Source: Streptomyces sp. NBC_00236
GTDB lineage: Bacteria > Actinomycetota > Actinomycetes > Streptomycetales > Streptomycetaceae
Length of the DNA stretch: 64,000 nucleotides
Direction of reading: 5' to 3'
Assembly (NCBI RefSeq): GCF_036195045.1
Contig: NZ_CP108100.1
Span: forward strand, 2,046,001 to 2,110,000
Made by a program: the position numbers and the translations under genes. The notes beneath the pieces are model-generated. The model was not told where the DNA came from. It made no database searches and saw only the letters and a list, made by a program, of their open reading frames with translations. Shown here piece by piece: positions 18,035 through 25,326 of the stretch. The number at the start of each line of letters is the position of its first letter. The stretch's first letter is position 1.

Positions 18035-19195
18035 TTATGCGGGGGCCGGGTCGGGCATGTTGACGAATACCCACGCCGAGCGTGCGCGGTCGCGCACGTT
18101 GACCCCGGCGACGTGGTCGGCGGGCCCAGCGAGGCCGCACCGCCGGCAGGAGAAGTGGTCCCGGGTGGGCCGGTTGGCCCGTTCGGTGTTCCCGCAGCGC
18201 GGGCAGCGCTGCGAGGTGTAGGCCGGATCCACCTCCAGGTAGGGCACCCCGGCGCGGCGCGCCTTGTATGCGATGAAGGTGCCGAGTTGGTGGAAGGGCC
18301 AGGAGGACAGTCGTGCTCGTTGGTCGCGTCGGACCGTGACCCGCTCGCGGATGCCCCTCAGTTCTTCCAGAGCAATGCCGCGTTCGGTGCGTAGGGCGAC
18401 AGCAACGACTGTCTTGGCGATCTTGTGGTTGATGTGCGTGGCGTGCCGGGCCTCCCGGCGCGCCCGCTTCTTCAGCAGCTGCTTGGAGGACCGTGTCCCT
18501 TTGGCCTGGATCTCGGCCTTCTTGCGTGCCTGCCACCTGCGGTATCGGCCAAGGCGGCGCCCGGAGTGGTTGTCGCCGTCGCTGGTGGTGGCGAGGTTGA
18601 CGATACCGCGGTCCACTCCGATCCAGCCCTTGGGCTCGAACACCTCCGGCTCGGGGATGTCGATGGTGGCGACCAGGAACAGCTTTCCGTCCCGCTGGAC
18701 CAGGTCGGACTCACCCTGGCGGTGCTCGGCGAGCTGCTTGAGCGCCCCGGCCGAACAGGCGAAGCGGATGTTCTTGATCCGGCCCGCGAGCGTCCAGATC
18801 GACACCGTCCGCGCGTCGTAGTTCCACGACAGACACCGGTCGTCGTACGTGTGCGCCGCATCCGGTCGGAACACGATCGGCTTGGACTGCGCCTTCACGC
18901 GCCGCTTCGAGCCCGCAGCGCCGAGGTTTCCGGCCTTGATGCCGGCCCGCAGCGCCTGGTAGGCGTCCGCGACCCGCTTGATCACATGCTGCGCAGCCTG
19001 GGCACCGAACCCCCGGCCCTTCAACTCGCCGTAGCACAGCCCCCGCAGCTCACGGACCGATCCCTTCAACCCGAAATGCCGGTAGGAGACCTCCGACATC
19101 CAACAGGCCGCCTCGTTCGCCGCGCGCAGGGTCGACTCGACAGCCGACGCCTGCACGGCATCCGGCACGAGCTTGACCTGCACCACGAGCTTCAT
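18035..19195 (-). CDS. tnpB: TnpB, IS200/IS605-family RNA-guided nuclease (transposon-encoded)
   Basis: 386 aa. The RuvC-like nuclease triad appears intact: GVDRG (Asp195), ALEEL (Glu277 or 278) and the D-x-x-x-x-x-N motif ADHVAGVNV (Asp360). A zinc ribbon is formed by CPRC (Cys331, 334) and CRRC (Cys350, 353). TnpB is the guide-RNA-directed DNA endonuclease of IS605-type elements. No tnpA lies nearby, so this is an IS1341-type lone tnpB. ATG 19195 (start MKLVVQVKLVP) is the family start. It interrupts the interval between the oxidoreductase and the vWA gene. Confidence 0.95.
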   Translation of the reverse strand: MKLVVQVKLVPDAVQASAVESTLRAANEAACWMSEVSYRHFGLKGSVRELRGLCYGELKGRGFGAQAAQHVIKRVADAYQALRAGIKAGNLGAAGSKRRVKAQSKPIVFRPDAAHTYDDRCLSWNYDARTVSIWTLAGRIKNIRFACSAGALKQLAEHRQGESDLVQRDGKLFLVATIDIPEPEVFEPKGWIGVDRGIVNLATTSDGDNHSGRRLGRYRRWQARKKAEIQAKGTRSSKQLLKKRARREARHATHINHKIAKTVVAVALRTERGIALEELRGIRERVTVRRDQRARLSSWPFHQLGTFIAYKARRAGVPYLEVDPAYTSQRCPRCGNTERANRPTRDHFSCRRCGLAGPADHVAGVNVRDRARSAWVFVNMPDPAPA

Positions 19196-19294
19196 ACCGA
19201 TGACCGTACAAACCTCACCGGACATGTGGGCGACTTCCGTAAACCAGTCCCACCTTCCAGCGAACCAGCGACCACCTGTTCGACCCCGGCGTTC

Positions 19295-19402
19295 TCCGGC
19301 TCCGCCGGACACCCCCTTCCGGGCGCTCCGCGCCCGGAAGACACCGCGACGCTCCGCGTCGCAACCACACGATGCGATTCCTCCCGGACGTGAACGCCCG
19401 GG
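19295..19402. repeat. Run of four hairpins upstream of tnpB / upstream of the vWA gene
   Basis: Three hairpins, each with a TCC loop closed by GC (19295-19309, 19316-19340 with an 11-bp stem, 19346-19362), share the 7-mer GCTCCGC. A fourth (about 19383-19402) reads on the minus strand as a GGGCGTTCACG-type stem followed by GGAGGAATC, like the end of many tnpB guide scaffolds. The whole 316-bp gap 19196-19511 has no gene. It could be the element's left end, a relic guide RNA or another structured RNA. Confidence 0.6.
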
Positions 19403-19511
19403 GTTCCTCGCAAGATCACGCTGAAGCACACACATCGCTGTTCGCCCCCTCATTCCCCGGCCGGCTTCCACATGGGCGTACCGCCGTGCGGAACACCACG
19501 GGGGAATCACC

Positions 19512-20999
19512 ATGACGACCGAGACCTTTGCCGATCTTGTCGCCGCCGAGGACGTGCTCCTGTTCGTCAACGCGGCGATCACCGCGACCGGCCAGCGCGA
19601 GTTCCACTCGGGGGCGTACCACCAGCAGCTCTCGCTGGACTTCCTGCACGCGTACGTACGGGTCAACTACCGCCGGGTGTACGCGGCCTCGCTCGCCCTG
19701 GACATCAACGACCACAACGCCGTGCGCATCGTGCGGGGTCTGCTGGAGTACGCCGCCGACGCCTCGGCCGAGGAGAAGCGGACCGAGGGACGGCTGATCG
19801 CGGCCCGGCTGGCGAAGCTGCCGCCGCAGCGGGTGTACCGGCTGTTCCGGGGGCTGCGCGCGTCCAAGGTCAACAACCGGCGCACCCGCGCGATCATGCG
19901 CGACTGGCTGGCCACGCGGCCGGACCCGGCGCACGACGCGGTGAAGTACCGCGCGGGGCTGAAGACCGCGGTCCGCCACGCCCATCTCCGGCTCGACGAC
20001 GGCACGGTGCAGCCGGGGGCGGCGCCGGACGGCGAGTTGGGCGCCTTTCTCTTCCGGCCGGGGAAGCTCCCCCGCTACCGGCATCAGCTGCTCGACGCCT
20101 GGCGCCGCGCCCACTACGAGCAGGGTGCCGTGGGCGAGCTGCCGTTCACCGTCGCGGAGGGATTCGCCGCCCGGCACGGCATGAAGCGCGAGGCGTTCCT
20201 GGAGCGGATGACGCCCCGGATGACGCGGCTGGAGCGGCTGCGCACCCAGGAGCAGCGCAGCAAGGCCGCCCCGGCGGCGCTGCCTGCGGATGTCGATCTG
20301 ACCGTGATGCCGCTGACCCGGCTCGCGTTGTACGTCCTGACGTTCGATACCGAGCTGCGCGTGCGGCACCGCACGGAGCTGACCGCCGCCCTGCGCGCCG
20401 CTGCCCGCCGGGCGGCGGGCCCGCATGCCGCGAGCTGGGGGCGGGTCGCCGCCGTGCTCGACGACAGCTACTCCTCGTCGGGTTCGGGCGAGAAGCGGCG
20501 CCGTCCGCTCGCCGTGGCGCTGGCCTGCCACTTCCTGCTGGAGGCGCTTGCCGCGCCCGGCGCGTACACCCCGCTGTGGACGAGCGGCGCGACGGATCCG
20601 CTGCTGGTCAGGCCGTGGGGGCCGACGCCGCTCGGCCTCCGTGTCCTGGACGCCCTGGAGCACGGCCCGGACCGGCTGGTCATCGTCTCGGACGGCTGGG
20701 ACAACGCCCCGCCGGGGCTGGCCGGTGAGGTGCTGCGGGTGTGGCGGACCCGGCTCGATCCGGACCGGCGCACCGCGGTGGTCCATGTGAACCCTGTATA
20801 CGACGCGGACGGTTTCGACGTCAGGCGGCTGTCCCCGAGCGTGCCGACGGCCGGGATCCGGGACGCGGAGGACCTGCCCGCGCTGGTGGAGATCGCGCAG
20901 TTCTCCGAGGGGCGCACCGGGCCCGCCGAGCTCTACGCGTACCTGGACCGGCAGGTCGCCCGGTTCGTGCACACCGGTCCGTCGGGAGGAACGCCGTGA
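19512..20999 (+). CDS. vWA/MIDAS protein, distantly Ro60 (TROVE)-like
   Basis: 495 aa. The N-terminal ~280 residues are helical repeats. The C-terminal part is a vWA-like domain: AAVLDDSYSSSG gives a DxSxS MIDAS (Asp317, Ser319, Ser321), then LAVALACHFLLEAL, and later RLVIVSDGWDN, the fourth MIDAS loop. This helical-repeat plus vWA layout recalls TROVE/Ro60 RNA-binding proteins. I cannot show homology without a profile search. The stop overlaps the start of the next gene (GTGA), implying coupled translation and joint function. ATG 19512 is the first start after the hairpin region. Confidence 0.75.
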   Translation: MTTETFADLVAAEDVLLFVNAAITATGQREFHSGAYHQQLSLDFLHAYVRVNYRRVYAASLALDINDHNAVRIVRGLLEYAADASAEEKRTEGRLIAARLAKLPPQRVYRLFRGLRASKVNNRRTRAIMRDWLATRPDPAHDAVKYRAGLKTAVRHAHLRLDDGTVQPGAAPDGELGAFLFRPGKLPRYRHQLLDAWRRAHYEQGAVGELPFTVAEGFAARHGMKREAFLERMTPRMTRLERLRTQEQRSKAAPAALPADVDLTVMPLTRLALYVLTFDTELRVRHRTELTAALRAAARRAAGPHAASWGRVAAVLDDSYSSSGSGEKRRRPLAVALACHFLLEALAAPGAYTPLWTSGATDPLLVRPWGPTPLGLRVLDALEHGPDRLVIVSDGWDNAPPGLAGEVLRVWRTRLDPDRRTAVVHVNPVYDADGFDVRRLSPSVPTAGIRDAEDLPALVEIAQFSEGRTGPAELYAYLDRQVARFVHTGPSGGTP

Positions 21000-22141
21000 A
21001 CAGGCTCGAACTGACCGGACTCACCGCCCGCCCCGCGCAGGTGTGGGGCGGCATCCGGCTCGTACCGCTGGTGCGCGAGAGGCCCGTCGAGGGGCTCCGG
21101 CTGCACCGGGAGGTGTACACGGGGTACGGGACCGGCACGGTGGAGGTGGGTCCGCGCACCCACTACACCTCGTACATCCCGCACGGTTTCGTCGCGGACT
21201 GGGCGGGTGAGGGGACGAACACCGCCGCGTACGGGACACAGCTCGGCGCTCAGGGCGGGAGCGGACCGCCGCACGCCCCGCCCAGGACGCTCACGCTGCC
21301 GCGCCACCGGCACCACCGCCTGGCCAAGCGGCAGGCGGGGAACCGGCTGCGATTCCTGCCGCTGCACCTCGCGATGGAGGGCTATCTCGCGCTGCACTTC
21401 GGCGGGCCCACGACCGCCTGGGAGGAGTGGTCGCGCCAGGCGCTGCGCGACGGGCTCTCGCCGCGGGCGGAGGACGCCTGTCTGGGATGGTCGGTGCGCG
21501 GGCTGGGCGACGCGCTGCGGGCGTTCGAGATCCATCCCGGCCAGTGCGGGGTCATGGTGTACGCGGCCGACGCGCTCGCCGCCGCCTTCGTGGTCCCGCA
21601 TCCCGACGACTACCGCCTGCTGCATCCGACGCTCGTCCAGGACCTGTACGGGGAGCTGGTCCATCAATACGCGATGTACGGCGCCCCGGTGGCCGGCTTC
21701 GGTGCCCGTCTCCCGGACGGCCCCCGCATGCGGACGCTCGCCGATCTGCGGGCCGCCGCGCGGGAGCAGGAGCGGGAGTGGGGCGAGGCGCACGACACGC
21801 TCTTCGCACGGGAGCTGCTGGACAGCTCGTACGGCTTCGACCGGGTGTACCGGATGGGGTCGTTCACGCTGTGGCGGTTCCTGCCGCCGTTCCTCCGCAA
21901 CCGGGGCGGGCAGCACATCGGCGAGACGATCACCGACCACAAGGGGCAGGTCGCCTACCTGAAGACGTTCCGGCTGTCCGAGGCACAGGTCCGGCGCGGG
22001 CATCTGCTGCAACGGCTCGCCGACGCGGACTGGCTGCTCCCGCGGGCGGCGGAGGCACTGGGCACCAGCCGGGAGGAACTGGTCCGGCGGATCCGGGCCG
22101 CCGGATTCGAGTCGCTGCTCCGGGACCGCGGCAGCCGGTAG
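20996..22141 (+). CDS. ARPP-2-like domain protein with C-terminal HTH, coupled to the vWA protein
   Basis: 381 aa. The N-terminus LTGLTARPAQVWGGIRLVPLVR matches my recollection of ARPP-2 domain proteins, a family reported in prokaryotic RNA-repair-type neighbourhoods. The C-terminus (about residues 340-380) contains LPRAAEALGTSREELVRRIRAAGFESLL, a Fis-like helix-turn-helix. GTG 20996 overlaps the preceding stop (GTGA), so translation is coupled. No catalytic motif can be named. The domain name is moderately certain; function is unknown. glnII follows 135 bp downstream under its own operator. Confidence 0.65.
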   Translation: MNRLELTGLTARPAQVWGGIRLVPLVRERPVEGLRLHREVYTGYGTGTVEVGPRTHYTSYIPHGFVADWAGEGTNTAAYGTQLGAQGGSGPPHAPPRTLTLPRHRHHRLAKRQAGNRLRFLPLHLAMEGYLALHFGGPTTAWEEWSRQALRDGLSPRAEDACLGWSVRGLGDALRAFEIHPGQCGVMVYAADALAAAFVVPHPDDYRLLHPTLVQDLYGELVHQYAMYGAPVAGFGARLPDGPRMRTLADLRAAAREQEREWGEAHDTLFARELLDSSYGFDRVYRMGSFTLWRFLPPFLRNRGGQHIGETITDHKGQVAYLKTFRLSEAQVRRGHLLQRLADADWLLPRAAEALGTSREELVRRIRAAGFESLLRDRGSR

Positions 22142-22182
22142 GCGTCACCCCACCGCCGGTCCGTCTTACGCAGGAAACCTCG

Positions 22183-22220
22183 GTAACACGGGGTTCACAC
22201 GAGGGCAACGGTCGGGAAAT
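22183..22220 (+). promoter_or_regulatory. GlnR-type operator upstream of glnII
   Basis: Four 5-mers at exact 11-bp steps: GTAAC (22183), TTCAC (22194), GCAAC (22205) and GAAAT (22216), ending 56 bp before the glnII start. Same architecture and spacing as the glnA box, supporting joint control by GlnR. Confidence 0.8.
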
Positions 22221-22276
22221 CGCGTCTTGCGAAGCTGCGCTGCATAGACCGCAGCACCCGCAAAGGATGGGCTTCC

Positions 22277-23311
22277 GTGACGTTCAAGGCTGAGTACATC
22301 TGGATCGACGGCACCGAGCCGACCGCCAAGCTCCGCTCCAAGACCAAGATCATGCCCGGTTCCCCGTCCTCCGACGTGGCCGAGCTGCCCATCTGGGGCT
22401 TCGACGGTTCGAGCACCAACCAGGCCGAGGGCCACGCCTCCGACCGGGTGCTGAAGCCGGTCTTCACGTGCCCGGACCCGATCCGTGGCGGTGACGACAT
22501 CCTGGTCCTGTGCGAGGTCTTCCACATCGACATGACCCCGCACGAGACCAACACGCGGGCCGAGCTGCGTCCGGTCGCCGAGCAGTTCGCCGGCCAGGAG
22601 CCGATCTTCGGCATCGAGCAGGAGTACACCTTCTTCGACGGCCACCGGCCGCTCGGCTTCCCCGAGGGCGGCTTCCCAGCCGCGCAGGGCGGTTACTACT
22701 GCGGCGTCGGCGCGGACGAGATCTTCGGCCGCGAGATCGTCGAGAAGCACCTCGACAACTGTCTGAAGGCGGGCCTGGCCATCTCCGGCATCAACGCCGA
22801 GGTCATGCCCGGCCAGTGGGAGTTCCAGGTCGGTCCGGTCTCCCCGCTGGAGGTCTCCGACCACCTGTGGATCGCCCGCTGGCTGCTCTACCGCACCGCC
22901 GAGGACTTCAACGTCTCCGCGACCCTCGACCCGAAGCCGGTCAAGGGCGACTGGAACGGCGCGGGCGCGCACACCAACTTCTCCACCAAGGCGATGCGCG
23001 AGGGGTACGACGCGATCATCACCGCGTGCGAGTCGCTCGGTGAGGGCTCGAAGCCGATGGACCACGTCAAGAACTACGGCGCGGGCATCGACGACCGGCT
23101 GACCGGTCTGCACGAGACCGCCCCGTGGAACGAGTACAGCTACGGCGTCTCCAACCGCGGCGCCTCCGTCCGCATCCCGTGGCAGGTCGAGCAGGACCAG
23201 AAGGGCTACATCGAGGACCGTCGTCCGAACGCCAACGTCGACCCGTACGTCGTCACCCGGCTGATCGTCGACACCTGCTGCACCGCGCTGGAGAAGGCCG
23301 ACCAGGTCTGA
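22277..23311 (+). CDS. glnII: Glutamine synthetase type II (GlnII)
   Basis: 344 aa, eukaryotic-type GSII, an octamer or decamer that is not adenylylated. Motifs: WGFDGSSTNQAEGHASD, the FGIEQEYTFFDG metal site, GDWNGAGAHTNFSTKAMR, and NRGASVRIPWQ. GTG 22277 begins the canonical MTFKAEYIWIDG. Presence of GSI and GSII in one chromosomal arc with glnRII and glnE is typical of Streptomyces. GlnII usually serves during nitrogen limitation, and the GlnR box upstream agrees. Confidence 0.97.
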   Translation: MTFKAEYIWIDGTEPTAKLRSKTKIMPGSPSSDVAELPIWGFDGSSTNQAEGHASDRVLKPVFTCPDPIRGGDDILVLCEVFHIDMTPHETNTRAELRPVAEQFAGQEPIFGIEQEYTFFDGHRPLGFPEGGFPAAQGGYYCGVGADEIFGREIVEKHLDNCLKAGLAISGINAEVMPGQWEFQVGPVSPLEVSDHLWIARWLLYRTAEDFNVSATLDPKPVKGDWNGAGAHTNFSTKAMREGYDAIITACESLGEGSKPMDHVKNYGAGIDDRLTGLHETAPWNEYSYGVSNRGASVRIPWQVEQDQKGYIEDRRPNANVDPYVVTRLIVDTCCTALEKADQV

Positions 23312-23334
23312 TCCCGCCCGCACCATCCGTCCGT

Positions 23335-23374
23335 ACGAGGGGCGCCCGCCGTTGGTCCGGTGGGCGCCCCTCGT
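23335..23374 (+). terminator. glnII terminator
   Basis: 16-bp stem (23335-23350 with 23359-23374, one G-U) and an 8-nt loop, 24 bp after the glnII stop. Confidence 0.9.
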
Positions 23375-23416
23375 TGTGCACGGAGCACTGTCAGTGCGGT
23401 GTGCCAGGCTGCTCAC

Positions 23417-24328
23417 GTGCTTGAGATCAGAATCGCGACCGAGAACCACCAGACCCACACCCGCCCTTCGGACCGGGAGCTCGGTGCCCTCGTGCACCGG
23501 ATCGGCATGACCGGTGACCGCTTCCTGGTCGTGGAGCGGGTCCCGGACATCCCGGGCACGTTCATCCAGGTGTGGCACGAGGTCGGCGGGGGGTACGACG
23601 TGGAGCACCGCACCGGCGGAGCCGCCACCCATGTCCGCGCCCTCGTCGAGACGCCCGGGCAGGTCGCCGCGTTGATGACGCGCTGGGCCCGCCAGGAACG
23701 CGGGTGGGACACGGGTATCGGCTGGCAGAGCGCCGGCCTGCCGGAACCGGAGGCCGTACCGGAGATCGCGGCGGACATCCGCGGACAGTTGGAGGAGCAC
23801 GTACGGGCGTTGCTCCGCGGCGGGTACGGCGGTGTGGCGGATCTCGCCGAGTCGGCCGAGGAGTACCTGGTGAAGGACGGCGTGCGTCCGGTGACCCGCG
23901 CGCAGGCGCGACAGCTGGTGGAGCGGCTGTGGCTGGAGCGTGTCGAGGAGCAGCAGCGGTGGGCGGACGTGACCGATCCGGACCGGCTGGAGCAGGCCTT
24001 CGCCGTGCTGGACGGGCGGGGAATCACCGCCCGGGAGCACTTCACGTGCTGCAGGTCGTGCGGAGTCGGAGAGATCCGCGCGGAGGGGCGGGACGACGCC
24101 AGGGGCTTCGTCTTCTTCCACATGCAGGGCACGGAGAGCGCCGCGGCGGGGCACGGACTGACCCTGTACTACGGCGGGTTCGACGAGTCCGCGGAGACGG
24201 CCGCGGCCGTCGGCCGGGAGGTGGCGGCCGTGCTGGGCGAAGCCGGCCTGACCGTGGAGTGGGACGGTTCGGCGGACCGGGCGATCGAACTGACGGGCCT
24301 GGACTGGCGGAAGCGGCTGGTGGGCTGA
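23417..24328 (+). CDS. DUF6891-domain protein
   Basis: 303 aa. The C-terminal ~180 residues contain EHFTCCRSCGVGEIRAEG followed by GFVFFHMQGTESAAAGHGLTLYYGGF, the pattern I associate with DUF6891. The N-terminal ~110 residues resemble a separate alpha/beta domain (GDRFLVVERVPDIPGTFIQVWHEVGGGYDVEHR). The Cys-rich TCCRSCG could bind metal. No enzymatic function known. Start chosen at GTG 23417 just before the first predicted strand; no strong ribosome site is visible, so the start is uncertain. It stands between glnII and the glnRII-like gene. Confidence 0.7.
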   Translation: MLEIRIATENHQTHTRPSDRELGALVHRIGMTGDRFLVVERVPDIPGTFIQVWHEVGGGYDVEHRTGGAATHVRALVETPGQVAALMTRWARQERGWDTGIGWQSAGLPEPEAVPEIAADIRGQLEEHVRALLRGGYGGVADLAESAEEYLVKDGVRPVTRAQARQLVERLWLERVEEQQRWADVTDPDRLEQAFAVLDGRGITAREHFTCCRSCGVGEIRAEGRDDARGFVFFHMQGTESAAAGHGLTLYYGGFDESAETAAAVGREVAAVLGEAGLTVEWDGSADRAIELTGLDWRKRLVG

Positions 24329-24450
24329 GCCCCGGGGTCTCCCGTCTGGTCAGGCCGGATCAGGGAGCGGTCCGGGTCCATGGCAAAGGGTCCGTATCGA
24401 CGGGTGAGAGAGGTCTGCTCCCGCGCACGGTTCTCTGGTTCAATGGGGAC

Positions 24451-24570
24451 ATGGCCAGCATCCAGCACACCTCGTCAGGTCGCAGCGACCTCGAGCCGTT
24501 CTGGCCCTCCCGTCAGCATCACGACTTCGACCGGGTGTGTTGCCGCGCGTTGAACGCGCGGGCCCTCTAA
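24451..24570 (+). CDS. Putative 39-aa leader peptide with a Cys-Cys pair
   Basis: A short frame that begins MASIQHTSSGRSD and ends VCCRALNARAL, with adjacent cysteines at residues 30-31. A 7-bp perfect hairpin (24543-24549 with 24555-24561) overlaps the last codons. It is preceded by GGGGA close to the ATG. It resembles actinobacterial leader peptides with tandem cysteines that control a downstream gene by ribosome stalling. The glnRII-like gene starts 83 bp later. Regulation is inference. Confidence 0.55.
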   Translation: MASIQHTSSGRSDLEPFWPSRQHHDFDRVCCRALNARAL

Positions 24571-24653
24571 CACCGCTCACCCCGGTCTTCGGTCCGCGCG
24601 CACGAAGCAGGTCCGTCCACAGACGACTCCCTCGCGCGAAAGAGCTGACCCTC

Positions 24654-25262
24654 ATGGCGAACACCCGTATCTTCTCCGCCGCAGCCGCTGCCACCGCAGC
24701 GCCGTCGGCGACCGCTGCGACCGCCCCTTCCCGTCCTCCCTCCCCCAACCGTCACCGGCTGCGCGCCGTCGCTCCGGACGAGGTCGTCCGGACGGCCGAT
24801 GTCTCCGCGTTCCTGACGCCGGGCGCCACCTGGCTGCCCGCGCCCCAGCACACCCTGCCGGCGCTGCCGGGCCGGCCGCCGATGGTCGGATACCTGGTGC
24901 TCGTCCCCGCCGATCAGCAGCCGGCCATCGCGGCCGCCGCCGCCCAGTACGTGGTGCCGGAGGTGCTGGAGGACGCGGGCACGGGGCCGGTGCGGATCGA
25001 CTCCGTCCAGCGCACGGCCGCGGTGAACGGGAACACGCTCGACCTCACCTACCTGGAGTTCGAGCTGCTGGCCCATCTGGTCGCCCACCCCCACCGGGTG
25101 CACACCCGCGACCAGTTGGTGACCACGGTCTGGGGTTACGGACATGTGGGCGACGGGCGCACCGTCGATGTCCACATCGCCCGGCTGCGCCGCAAGCTCG
25201 GTGCGGAGCACCGCCGGTCGATCCAGACGGTGCGGCGCGTCGGTTACAAGTACACGCCCTGA
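24654..25262 (+). CDS. glnRII: GlnRII-like OmpR-type winged-helix regulator
   Basis: 202 aa. The Ala-rich N-terminus (residues 1-30) lacks a receiver domain with a phospho-Asp. The C-terminal ~90 residues are a clear OmpR/PhoB winged helix (LDLTYLEFELLAHLVAHPHRVHTRDQLVTTVWG and RTVDVHIARLRRKLG, ending IQTVRRVGYKYTP). Position two genes after glnII matches GlnRII, which in S. coelicolor binds the glnA, glnII and amt promoters. ATG 24654 is used. A leader peptide lies just upstream. Confidence 0.8.
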   Translation: MANTRIFSAAAAATAAPSATAATAPSRPPSPNRHRLRAVAPDEVVRTADVSAFLTPGATWLPAPQHTLPALPGRPPMVGYLVLVPADQQPAIAAAAAQYVVPEVLEDAGTGPVRIDSVQRTAAVNGNTLDLTYLEFELLAHLVAHPHRVHTRDQLVTTVWGYGHVGDGRTVDVHIARLRRKLGAEHRRSIQTVRRVGYKYTP

Positions 25263-25270
25263 TCTCACCC

Positions 25271-25314
25271 GCAAGGGCCCCGGCTGCGGTACGTACCGCA
25301 GCCGGGGCCCTTGC
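25271..25314. terminator. 44-bp perfect palindrome, bidirectional terminator
   Basis: 22-bp arms 25271-25292 and 25293-25314 are exactly complementary with no spacer, between the convergent glnRII-like gene and the MMPL exporter gene. The hairpin that forms would have its loop at the centre of the palindrome. Confidence 0.92.
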
Positions 25315-25326
25315 GTAGCTCCGGGG

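Noticed and set aside
17893..19239. 10-mer GCGACTTCCG at 17893-17902 and 19230-19239 as a possible target duplication of the tnpB element
   Set aside because: IS200/IS605 elements do not create target duplications, and a 10-bp match in GC-rich DNA is not significant.
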